The notes beneath the pieces are model-generated. The model saw only the letters and a list, made by a program, of their open reading frames with translations. It was not told the origin of the DNA and made no database searches. Both the position numbers and the translations under genes were made by a program. 9,396 nt of DNA from JAYXXU01 sp049301135 (GTDB lineage Bacteria; Pseudomonadota; Gammaproteobacteria; Pseudomonadales; Moraxellaceae): assembly GCA_049301135.1 (NCBI GenBank), contig JBAQKP010000081.1, positions 1 through 9,396 on the forward strand, read 5' to 3'. Positions 1 through 6,379 of this stretch are shown here, one piece after another. Each line of letters opens with the position of its first letter. The first letter of the stretch is position 1.

Positions 1-1
1 T

Positions 2-208
2 GCCAACACTGAGCCATACGACGTAGCACACATGCGAATAGGGCATTGTCATTGTTGTACCTATCGGTGGAGTTTTTCAGATCTGAGACTATATGCAGAA
101 AACGCCGTTGGCTATGACAAACCTGATGCAAAATCGTGGCAACATGACGGTGCGACTGTGTTGATGCTGCGATTTTCTACACAATTCGATGCGAGATTGC
201 GCCAATAA
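2..208 (+). CDS. Possible 3' end of an unrecognised gene cut by the window edge
   Basis: One plus-strand frame is open from the first bases to a TAA at 206-208 (68 codons); the only ATG inside is at 32. The product would end in a segment rich in His/Cys (around GHCHCCTYRW) followed by a polar tail. I recognise no family. Against it: the length is within what chance gives when six frames are considered, and it uses several codons (ATA, AGA, CTA, CGA) that look uncommon in the neighbouring genes. In its favour: it stops shortly before a convergent terminator, as a real gene end would. It may equally be non-coding sequence. Confidence 0.2.
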   Translation, partial: ANTEPYDVAHMRIGHCHCCTYRWSFSDLRLYAENAVGYDKPDAKSWQHDGATVLMLRFSTQFDARLRQ

Positions 209-235
209 AACCCAAAATAGCCCAAAAAACGCTAT

Positions 236-261
236 AAAAAGCCCAGTACAACGACTGGGCT
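236..261 (-). terminator. Rho-independent terminator of the DAHP synthase gene
   Basis: AGCCCAGT (240-247) and ACTGGGCT (254-261) form a perfect 8-bp stem with a 6-base loop. Read on the minus strand it is followed at once by a run of five T (236-240). It lies 21 bases beyond the aroF stop codon. On the plus strand there is no T tract after the stem, so it should act mainly on aroF transcripts. Confidence 0.85.
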
Positions 262-282
262 AGATCATGGTGGTCAGTTTAC

Positions 283-1374
283 TTACGCACCGCGTGTCGG
301 CAACACGTCTTTCAGCATTTCGTGCAGTTTTAGCAGGCTTTGCTCAGTGGTGTCCCAGTCGATACAGCCATCGGTGACCGATTGACCGTAGACCAGATCG
401 CACAAATTGGCTGGAATGTCTTGCCGCCCGCCCTTGAGATGACTCTCGACCATCAAACCGACGATGGATTGATTGCCGTCGATGATTTGTTGTGCAGCGT
501 TTTCCATCACCAGTGGTTGTAGGTATGGGTCTTTATTGCTGTTGGCATGGCTGGCATCAATCATGATTTTGCCGCTGACTTTGGCTTTGTTCAGCACTGT
601 TTCCGCCGCTGCAACCGAGGTGGCATCGTAGTTGGGTTTGCCGTTACCGCCACGCAACACCACATGTGCATACGGATTGCCTTGGGTACGAATCACTGCG
701 ACTTGACCGTCTGCGTTGAGACCCAAAAAGCTATGGCCATGTTGCACCGCTTGCATCGCATTCACCGCAACCGTCATACCGCCATCTGTGCCATTTTTAA
801 AGCCGACCGGCGAGGACAGACCAGAAGACATTTCGCGGTGGGTTTGGCTTTCGGTGGTACGCGCGCCAATCGCCGACCAGCTAATCAGATCTTGTAAATA
901 TTGCGGCGAGTTGGGATCGAGCGCTTCGGTGGCGCACGGCAAGCCCATTTCATTTAGATCCAGCAGCAAGCGCCGACCCATGTGTAGACCTTTTTCGATG
1001 TCAAACGAGTCATTCATATCAGGATCGTTGATCAGACCTTTCCAGCCGACCGTGGTGCGCGGTTTTTCAAAATACACCCGCATGACCAGATACAAGCTGT
1101 CCTGCACTTGATCACGCAGTGTTTTGAGACGTTCGGCGTATTCCAGCGCGGCTTGGGTGTCGTGGATCGAGCATGGGCCAATCACCACAAATAGCCGATG
1201 ATCACGGCCATCCAAAATATCGCGCACGGTCTGCCGACCAGCCAGCACCGTGGCTTGTGCCGCTGCGGACAATGGCATTTCGGTCTTCAGTTGAGCGGGG
1301 GTAATCAGAGTTTGGATCGAGGCAATATTAATGTCTTCGACCAAGCTTAACGATGGATTCTGTTCTGCGTTCAC
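283..1374 (-). CDS. aroF: 3-deoxy-7-phosphoheptulonate (DAHP) synthase, class I AroF/AroG type
   Basis: Condenses phosphoenolpyruvate and erythrose 4-phosphate, the first step of the shikimate pathway, in the cytoplasm. The family signatures are all present: GPCSIHD, the VMRVYFEKPRTTVGWKGL block, GARTTESQTHRE, GFKNGTDG and DASHANSNKD. By family knowledge the metal ligands are Cys, His, Glu and Asp; these match C68, H276, E310 and D335, counted from the GTG start. The stretch around ATEALDPNSPQYL resembles the tyrosine-sensitive E. coli AroF more than AroG, so tyrosine feedback is a reasonable but unproven inference. Start: the frame stays open upstream to a TTG at 1506, but that TTG lies in the predicted -35. 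The GTG at 1372-1374 gives 363 residues, close to the family's ~350-356. The RBS is weak, and a TTG at 1342-1344 is an alternative. The gene is monocistronic with its own terminator. Confidence 0.95.
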   Translation of the reverse strand: MNAEQNPSLSLVEDINIASIQTLITPAQLKTEMPLSAAAQATVLAGRQTVRDILDGRDHRLFVVIGPCSIHDTQAALEYAERLKTLRDQVQDSLYLVMRVYFEKPRTTVGWKGLINDPDMNDSFDIEKGLHMGRRLLLDLNEMGLPCATEALDPNSPQYLQDLISWSAIGARTTESQTHREMSSGLSSPVGFKNGTDGGMTVAVNAMQAVQHGHSFLGLNADGQVAVIRTQGNPYAHVVLRGGNGKPNYDATSVAAAETVLNKAKVSGKIMIDASHANSNKDPYLQPLVMENAAQQIIDGNQSIVGLMVESHLKGGRQDIPANLCDLVYGQSVTDGCIDWDTTEQSLLKLHEMLKDVLPTRGA

Positions 1375-1477
1375 AGCACGCTCACTACTCAATTCAAAAA
1401 ATACTGGCTTAATGGTGGGGGCTGATGCGGACGGCTGCAAGTGATTTTCTGATGAAAAATATCGTTTAGGGCAAATG

Positions 1478-1506
1478 AATTTACCGATAATCGGTTTTTT
1501 GGGCAA
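1478..1506 (-). promoter_or_regulatory. Predicted sigma70 promoter of aroF
   Basis: On the minus strand TTGCCC (1501-1506) is followed after exactly 17 bases by TAAATT (1478-1483); each hexamer matches 4 of 6 consensus bases. Transcription would begin near 1471, giving a leader of about 97 bases before the GTG start. No leader peptide or attenuator hairpin is evident in that leader. Confidence 0.45.
1483..1495. promoter_or_regulatory. Dyad in the aroF promoter spacer, candidate operator
   Basis: ACCGAT-A-ATCGGT is a perfect 6-bp-arm inverted repeat around one central base. It sits between the predicted -35 and -10 of aroF, a classic place for a repressor to bind. The arms are too close together for a normal RNA hairpin, so a protein-binding site is the likelier reading. 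The protein is unknown; the sequence does not resemble the E. coli TyrR box. Confidence 0.35.
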
Positions 1507-1573
1507 TTGCTGTACAAAAAAACCTTTTGATACGTCTTGTTAGGCGGTGATTGTTCGGCTGTCAGGGCGGTGG

Positions 1574-1582
1574 TGGTAGAAT
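1574..1582 (+). promoter_or_regulatory. Extended -10 promoter of lpxB
   Basis: TGG followed by TAGAAT (1577-1582, 5 of 6 matches to TATAAT) is an extended -10 element; no good -35 is visible at normal spacing. Transcription would start near 1589. That leaves about 24 bases before the ATG at 1613 but only about 9 before the ATG at 1598, which favours the downstream start. Confidence 0.45.
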
Positions 1583-1600
1583 CGCTTACCCCAAATCATG

Positions 1601-1609
1601 GGAACAGGA
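1601..1609 (+). promoter_or_regulatory. Ribosome binding site of lpxB that decides its start
   Basis: Purine-rich GGAACAGGA contains GGAA 8 bases and AGGA 3 bases before the ATG at 1613. The upstream in-frame ATG at 1598 has no comparable motif before it, so translation most likely begins at 1613. Confidence 0.5.
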
Positions 1610-1612
1610 TTG

Positions 1613-2830
1613 ATGACGAGTGCAGTACGACGGGTTGGGATTGTGGCGGGCGAGCTGTCCGGCGATACCTTGGGCGCAAATCTGATGCGTGATATGCGCC
1701 GCCTCCAGCCGAATCTTGAGTTTATCGGCATCGGTGGCCCACAAATGCAGGCCGAAGGCTTGATCAGCTTGTATCCGCTAGAGCGACTGTCGGTGATGGG
1801 GTTGGTCGAGGTGTTGGGGCGGCTGCGCGAGTTGTTCCAGATTCGTGATGGTTTGCTGGCGCAGTTTACCAGTGAGCAGCCGATTGAGCTGTTTATTGGG
1901 ATTGATGCACCCGATTTTAACTTGAGATTATCTGCCAAGCTGAAGCCGCAAGGGATTCGCACGGTGCAGTATGTCAGTCCGTCCGTGTGGGCGTGGCGGC
2001 AGGGGCGGGTGCACGGTATTCGCGCCGCAGTAGATTTGGTGCTGTGTTTGTTTCCATTTGAGGTGGCGTTTTATCAGCAGCACGACGTGAATGCGGTCTT
2101 TGTTGGGCATCCGCTGGCGACCCAGTTGCCGCTGAATCATCGCTCCGAACACGGTAAAAAACTGTTTGGCATGACCCCAGATCGGCGCGTAGTGGCGTTA
2201 TTGCCCGGTAGTCGCGCCGGTGAGGTGGCGCGCTTGACCCCCTTGTTGTTAGAAGTGGCACGGCAGTTACAGCAGGATGACCCGAATCTACGCTTTTTGA
2301 TTCCAGCCGCCAATCTGGCGCGTGACCATCAGATTCGGCTGTTGCGCGACGCGTTGCCAGAGCCACTGCGGCACGCGGTACGGATTATTAAGCCACAAGA
2401 TGACAGTGGGCAGGTCGGACGGCAGGTGATGGCGGCCAGTGATTTGGTGATTTTGGCATCGGGTACGGCGACGCTTGAGGCATTGCTGCTGGCACGTCCG
2501 ATGCTGGTGGTGTATCAGGTACATTGGTTGACCTATTTAATCGCCAGATATTTAATCAAAATCAAGCATGTGGCCTTGCCTAATATTTTGGCTGGTCGCT
2601 CGATTGTGCCAGAGCTGATCCAGCAAGATGCGATTCCCGCCCATGTGGTGGCGGCGGCGCGTAATTTGTTGGCGCATCCTGATTTAATTGCCCAACAGCA
2701 ACGCGAGTTGCATCAGATCCATACTGACTTACAAGCGGCAAAGTCCGCCAGTGCGGCTGCTGCGGTGTTGCAGTTGTTGTCACCAGCTTTAACTCAGGGA
2801 TCGAATCAGGAGTCGTCTGATGCAACTTGA
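1613..2830 (+). CDS. lpxB: Lipid-A-disaccharide synthase LpxB
   Basis: Membrane-associated glycosyltransferase (GT19) that joins UDP-2,3-diacylglucosamine to lipid X to make the disaccharide core of lipid A. Signatures run in order: VGIVAGELSGD at the N terminus, FIGIGGPQM, SVMGLVEVL, FIGIDAPDFN, YVSPSVWAWRQGR, LFPFE, GHPLA, LLPGSR, ASGTATLEALL and NILAGRSIVPEL. Counted from the ATG at 1613, the Asp of GIDAPDF is D98 and the Arg of LPGSR is R201. These are the numbers I recall for the important E. coli residues, which also supports this start (405 residues; 410 from the ATG at 1598). The C terminus is somewhat longer than in E. coli (382). It begins a plus-strand run and overlaps rnhB by 11 bases. 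fabZ and lpxA, its neighbours in enterics, are not in this window. Confidence 0.97.
   Translation: MTSAVRRVGIVAGELSGDTLGANLMRDMRRLQPNLEFIGIGGPQMQAEGLISLYPLERLSVMGLVEVLGRLRELFQIRDGLLAQFTSEQPIELFIGIDAPDFNLRLSAKLKPQGIRTVQYVSPSVWAWRQGRVHGIRAAVDLVLCLFPFEVAFYQQHDVNAVFVGHPLATQLPLNHRSEHGKKLFGMTPDRRVVALLPGSRAGEVARLTPLLLEVARQLQQDDPNLRFLIPAANLARDHQIRLLRDALPEPLRHAVRIIKPQDDSGQVGRQVMAASDLVILASGTATLEALLLARPMLVVYQVHWLTYLIARYLIKIKHVALPNILAGRSIVPELIQQDAIPAHVVAAARNLLAHPDLIAQQQRELHQIHTDLQAAKSASAAAAVLQLLSPALTQGSNQESSDAT
2808..2812 (+). promoter_or_regulatory. Ribosome binding site of rnhB inside lpxB
   Basis: AGGAG ends 7 bases before the ATG at 2820, within the last codons of lpxB. It is among the strongest Shine-Dalgarno matches in the window. 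It argues that the N-terminal extension of RnhB is really translated, rather than starting at the internal ATG at 2916. Confidence 0.7.
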
Positions 2831-3482
2831 CTGGCTGGACGAACAGCGCTTAGCACACGGTGTGCTTGCCGTGTCTGCTGCGCCAGATCCGCTGCGGCTA
2901 CAGTCGATTCCGGCCATGTTGTGGATTGCTGGTGTCGATGAAGCAGGGCGAGGGCCCTTGGTTGGTTCGGTGGTAACGGCGGCGGTGGTTCTCGATCCAC
3001 AGCAGCCGATTGCGGGTTTAAATGACTCCAAAAAACTCAGTGCAAAACAGCGCGATTTTTTATTTGAGCAAATTCAAACCAAGGCTTTGGCATGGGCGAT
3101 TGCTGAGGCAAACCATGCTGAAGTCGATCAGTATAATATTTTGCAGGCAACCTTGCTGGCCATGCGGCGGGCGGTGCTGGCATTGCCGATTGCGGCCACC
3201 CATGCGCTGATCGACGGCAATAAATGCCCTGATTTACCGATCAGTTGTCAGGCGATTGTCGGGGGTGATGCCCTGCAGCCGGCGATTAGTGCGGCGAGTA
3301 TTTTGGCCAAGGTAACTCGTGATCGGCAACTTGCCCAGCTCGATTTGCAATATCCGCAGTATGGTTTTGCCCAACATAAAGGCTATCCGACGCCCGCGCA
3401 TTTGGCTGCATTAGCGGCACATGGCGTGCTGGCCGAGCATCGGCGTTCGTATGCGCCGGTGAAGCGGTTGTTGGCTTTGTAA
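2820..3482 (+). CDS. rnhB: Ribonuclease HII
   Basis: Cytoplasmic endonuclease that cuts the RNA strand of RNA/DNA hybrids and removes single misincorporated ribonucleotides from DNA. The type 2 RNase H signature GVDEAGRGPLVG gives D40 and E41; ALIDGNKCP gives D132, and GGDALQPAISAASILAKVTRD gives D150. Together these are the DEDD metal-binding set. The C-terminal YPQYGFAQHKGYPT and RRSYAPVK segments are also typical. At 220 residues it is longer than the E. coli protein (198). The excess is an N-terminal stretch of about 25 residues before the core, and the AGGAG at 2808 supports it. The start lies inside the end of lpxB (11-base overlap), so translation is probably coupled. The lpxB-rnhB neighbourhood is common in Gram-negative bacteria. 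Confidence 0.96.
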   Translation: MQLDWLDEQRLAHGVLAVSAAPDPLRLQSIPAMLWIAGVDEAGRGPLVGSVVTAAVVLDPQQPIAGLNDSKKLSAKQRDFLFEQIQTKALAWAIAEANHAEVDQYNILQATLLAMRRAVLALPIAATHALIDGNKCPDLPISCQAIVGGDALQPAISAASILAKVTRDRQLAQLDLQYPQYGFAQHKGYPTPAHLAALAAHGVLAEHRRSYAPVKRLLAL

Positions 3483-3560
3483 CTAAACTGCTGGGGAGTT
3501 TATCTGCCTCATATGCCAAGATAACGCCCCTTAACGCATGGTCAATCACAGCATCACCGT

Positions 3561-4370
3561 ATGAATATTTTAATCAGTAATGATGACGGCGTGATGGCGC
3601 CAGGGATTATTGCGCTACACGATGCGCTTCAGTCGATTGGCAATGTGACCGTCGTCGCGCCCGATGCGGAGCGCAGTGGATTCTCCAGCGCATTAACGCT
3701 AGACCGGCCACTGCGTCCGGTACAGTTGCCGAATGGTTTTTGGTCAGTCAATGGCACACCTGCTGATTGTGTCTATCTGGCCATGAATGGACTGTTTCAG
3801 CAATCGTTTGATCTGGTGGTCAGTGGCATTAATAGCGGCGCAAATCTCGGTGACGATGTGCTGTATTCTGGGACGGTCGGTGCGGCGTTTGAGGGTCGGT
3901 TGATGCACACACCCGCCTTGGCAGTCTCGTTGGTCGGCAAAAATGTGCGCAACTACGCGCATGCCGAGCAATATGCAGTGGCTGCGCAGTGGCTGCGTGA
4001 TTTTGTGAAGAACGGTATCCCAGCCTTGCCCTCACGCCACATATACAATATCAATATCCCTGACCAGCCGAGATTGGATCGGGTCAATGTCACTCGGATG
4101 GGCACGCGCGTGCAACCGCTGCCGATTATGCCTGCCACTGACCCACGCGGTCGGCAAGTGTATTGGATTGGACTGGCCGGTGAAGCTGCCGTACAAGACA
4201 CGCGAATCACGCCACACATCATGACTGACTTTGAAGCACTTGCGGCAGGTTGTGTCAGCATTACGCCGATCCAGATGGATGTGACCAGTTATGCCGTGTT
4301 GCAGGAGGTCGAGACGGCACTCGCCACCCGCGCTCAGGTGAGCGGTGAGTTCGTGGATTTTACCGGATAG
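3561..4370 (+). CDS. surE: 5'/3'-nucleotidase SurE
   Basis: Metal-dependent phosphatase acting on nucleoside 5'- and 3'-monophosphates, and in some species on short polyphosphate; linked to stationary-phase survival. The N terminus MNILISNDDGVMAPGI holds D8 and D9. AERSGFSSALTL supplies S39, and VVSGINSGANLGDD supplies N91. These four positions match the divalent metal ligands of the family. NGTPADCV and YSGTVGAAFEG follow as expected. It has 269 residues against about 253 in E. coli. There is no good Shine-Dalgarno before the ATG, but the start fits the family N terminus exactly. It lies 78 bases after rnhB and 15 bases before the nlpD-like ATG. The enteric partner pcm (isoaspartyl methyltransferase) is absent between them. 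Confidence 0.96.
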   Translation: MNILISNDDGVMAPGIIALHDALQSIGNVTVVAPDAERSGFSSALTLDRPLRPVQLPNGFWSVNGTPADCVYLAMNGLFQQSFDLVVSGINSGANLGDDVLYSGTVGAAFEGRLMHTPALAVSLVGKNVRNYAHAEQYAVAAQWLRDFVKNGIPALPSRHIYNINIPDQPRLDRVNVTRMGTRVQPLPIMPATDPRGRQVYWIGLAGEAAVQDTRITPHIMTDFEALAAGCVSITPIQMDVTSYAVLQEVETALATRAQVSGEFVDFTG

Positions 4371-4385
4371 GAATAGGATATTTTG

Positions 4386-5204
4386 ATGATTAACTGGCCT
4401 GCCTGCGTTCGACTGCCGACCTTGCCTCACGATATTGCACCGCTAAAAATTAGTGGTGGCGCATTGTGCCTTCTACTGATCGGTGTGGGCTTGCAGGGCT
4501 GTGCCTCGCGCCCTTCGCCTGAATCGGTCAAAACATCGCGTAGCGCAGTGGCTGTGCCAGAGTTTTATGTGGTGCAGCGCGGTGATACGGTGAGTAAAAT
4601 CGCCGCACGCTATGGACTCAGTTATCCTGAGATTGGCCGAATCAACCAACTCGATGATCAATATACGATCCATCCAGCGCAGCGCCTACGCTTGCGTGGC
4701 AGCGCCAGTAATACGCGTGTCCCTGTGCAAACGACCACACCACGCCCAACCGCCGTGCGACCTGCACCGCCGATGCGCACCCAGCCGCTACCAGTGGCTG
4801 CACCGATCCTTGCAACACCCGCCCGACCTGTGCAGCAACAAGCATGGCAATGGCCCACTCGTAATCCGATTTTGCAGGATTTTAATCAAGTTGCACAAAT
4901 CAAAGGCATTCGCTTTGAGGGTAAGCTCGGTGATCCCGTGTTAGCCGCAGCCAAAGGCGATGTGGTGTATGCCAATAACGGCCTGACAGAATACGGCAAT
5001 CTGGTTTTACTCCGGCATGCCGATGGCTACATCACTGCCTACGCCCATAATCAGCGATTATTGGTGCAAGAAGGACAGACGGTGGATATTGGGCAACCAA
5101 TTGCTGAAATTGGCAATTCTGGTAGCAGTCGGGTTATGCTAGAGTTTCAGGTCAGGAAGAATGGCAAGCCTATCGACCCTAAGCAGGTGTTGCCATACCG
5201 TTAA
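4386..5204 (+). CDS. nlpD: NlpD-like lipoprotein: LysM plus degenerate LytM (M23) domain
   Basis: Probable outer-membrane lipoprotein that activates septal amidases (AmiC in E. coli) rather than cutting peptidoglycan itself. From the ATG at 4386 (272 residues) it has a basic/polar N-region, a hydrophobic stretch at about 23-35 and a lipobox LQGC with C39. The residue after Cys is Ala, not Asp, which fits outer-membrane sorting. LysM covers about 60-104 (FYVVQRGDTVSKIA...), followed by a Pro/Thr-rich linker to about 152 and the LytM domain at 153-270. The zinc positions are lost: the HxGxD site reads I172...R176 and the HxH site reads M251...E253, while YAHN keeps H221. AGGA at 4375 lies 7 bases before the ATG; a TTG directly upstream (4383) is in frame but less likely. 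It follows surE closely, so co-transcription is likely. rpoS does not follow. Confidence 0.88.
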   Translation: MINWPACVRLPTLPHDIAPLKISGGALCLLLIGVGLQGCASRPSPESVKTSRSAVAVPEFYVVQRGDTVSKIAARYGLSYPEIGRINQLDDQYTIHPAQRLRLRGSASNTRVPVQTTTPRPTAVRPAPPMRTQPLPVAAPILATPARPVQQQAWQWPTRNPILQDFNQVAQIKGIRFEGKLGDPVLAAAKGDVVYANNGLTEYGNLVLLRHADGYITAYAHNQRLLVQEGQTVDIGQPIAEIGNSGSSRVMLEFQVRKNGKPIDPKQVLPYR

Positions 5205-5271
5205 GGTGTCGCATTGATTACACCTGATCGATGACTCGTCGCACCACAGACAGAACAAGGATGTCAGTTGA

Positions 5272-6204
5272 ATGCTGGACAATTTAAGAAGCATGGCCGT
5301 GTTCGCGGGCGTGGTGGAGCGTGGTTCGTTCAGTGCTGCGGCACGGGACTTGGGCATTACCACCAGCGCTGTGAGCCAGCAAGTACGCTCGCTTGAGCAA
5401 GACATGGGCGTGGTGCTGTTGCACCGTTCCACCCGCAAGTTGAGTCTGACCGAAGCTGGACATGCTTTTTTTCAAAGCTGTCAAGAAATGGTCGAAGCCG
5501 CCCAACGTGGCCGCATTCGTATCAATGAGCTGCGTGATGAGCTGGTCGGCGATCTACGGATTGCGACCACGCCGGAGTTGGGGGCTAATCATATCGTGCC
5601 CGCGCTGTCGAGTTGGATGGCGGCGCACCCCGCCTTACAGATGCACTTTGAAGCGGATAACCGCTATATTGATCTGATTGATGAGCGGATTGATATTGCG
5701 ATTCGGATGAGTTTGAGTCTATCTGATTCAAGTCTGGTAGCACGTCCGATGACCAAGGTCGATCAGGTGTTATGTGCCTCACCGGCCTATCTGCGTCAAG
5801 CCGCACCCTTGCACCATCCGAGTGAGTTGGTTGAGCATCAGTTGATTGCAATCAGTCTGATGAAAGATGTGCAGGACTTAAGCTTTAAGCATGCCAAAAC
5901 CGGCGAACAGGCGCAGGTGCATGTGCCCTCACGGATCAATACCAACAACGTGTTTTTGATGAAGTCGCTGTGTTTGGGCGGGCATGGTCTGGCGCGTTTG
6001 TTGTATTTGGATGTGCAAAAAGAGCTGGCGCGCGGTGAGTTGGTTGAGGTGTTACCAGCGTGGCAGTTGCCGGATTATACGCTGTATGCGTTGACGTTGC
6101 GCCGTGAGCAACAACCGCTAAAAATCGTCCGTTGTCTGGAAGCGTTGGCGCATTATTTTGGTCAATTGCCCGGTGGTCGGGCAGTGCAAGATGCCGCGAG
6201 TTAA
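5272..6204 (+). CDS. LysR-family transcriptional regulator
   Basis: DNA-binding regulator of 310 residues, the usual LysR length. The N-terminal winged helix-turn-helix spans about residues 1-60, with GSFSAAARDLGITTSAVSQQ as the HTH and LLHRSTRKLSLTEAG as the wing. A linker helix follows to about 90, then a two-lobed effector domain starting near GDLRIATTPELG. The overall pattern is that of the CrgA-like subgroup, often tied to aldehyde, quinone or aromatic stress genes, but the effector is not readable from sequence. AAGGA at 5257-5261 lies 10 bases before the ATG; an internal ATG at 5293 is a weaker alternative. It is 67 bases from the nlpD-like gene, so it may be read through from it. LysR proteins often regulate a divergent neighbour, but here both flanking units are co-directional or convergent, so the target cannot be named. 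Confidence 0.9.
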   Translation: MLDNLRSMAVFAGVVERGSFSAAARDLGITTSAVSQQVRSLEQDMGVVLLHRSTRKLSLTEAGHAFFQSCQEMVEAAQRGRIRINELRDELVGDLRIATTPELGANHIVPALSSWMAAHPALQMHFEADNRYIDLIDERIDIAIRMSLSLSDSSLVARPMTKVDQVLCASPAYLRQAAPLHHPSELVEHQLIAISLMKDVQDLSFKHAKTGEQAQVHVPSRINTNNVFLMKSLCLGGHGLARLLYLDVQKELARGELVEVLPAWQLPDYTLYALTLRREQQPLKIVRCLEALAHYFGQLPGGRAVQDAAS

Positions 6205-6284
6205 CCGCTGTTGATCGTGGTGATTGTTTGTCGTAATCATTAGTCACAGTTACTGAACGGTTTGAATCATACAGTGTAAGACCG

Positions 6285-6317
6285 AAAAAAAGCCCATCAA
6301 TCACGATGGGCTTTTTT
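6285..6317. terminator. Bidirectional rho-independent terminator
   Basis: GCCCATC (6292-6298) and GATGGGC (6305-6311) form a perfect 7-bp stem with loop AATCAC. The stem is flanked by seven A on the left and six T on the right, which extends the pairing and gives a U tract on both strands. It lies 80 bases after the LysR stop and 57 bases beyond the dehydrogenase stop, so it ends both convergent units. Confidence 0.92.
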
Positions 6318-6324
6318 ATGCAAC

Positions 6325-6379
6325 GCTAAACACGCTTGCACCGTAGGCTGCTAACTAAGCTCTACGGTTTATGTTTAGC
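6325..6379. repeat. Nested inverted repeat at the dehydrogenase 3' end
   Basis: Outer arms GCTAAAC (6325-6331) and GTTTAGC (6373-6379) enclose inner arms ACCGTAG (6340-6346) and CTACGGT (6362-6368). The inner stem continues as GCT/AGC with one bulged T, leaving an 8-base loop. The right outer arm covers the TAA stop of the alcohol dehydrogenase gene. No T tract follows on either strand, so it is not a second terminator; it could form an mRNA 3' structure or be a DNA site. Confidence 0.55.

Noticed and set aside
208..240. A-rich stretch with repeated CCCAAAA-like words
   Set aside because: Low-complexity repetition without regular spacing; not a CRISPR, an origin or a defined repeat.
716..1111. 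131-codon open frame on the plus strand
   Set aside because: It lies wholly antisense to conserved DAHP synthase blocks and shows no recognisable protein features.
1974..2366. Long minus-strand open frame inside lpxB
   Set aside because: The plus-strand LpxB motifs are continuous through this region; the antisense product is low-complexity Arg/Ala/Pro-rich.
3483..3560. Possible hairpins in the rnhB-surE gap (TTATCT...AGATAA and AAACT...AGTTT)
   Set aside because: Arms of five or six bases with large loops and no U tract; they are at chance level for an AT-richer gap.
5204..5225. Inverted repeat AGGTGT...ACACCT after the nlpD-like stop
   Set aside because: Only six base pairs with a 10-base loop and no T tract, so it is not a credible terminator; as an operator it has no further support.
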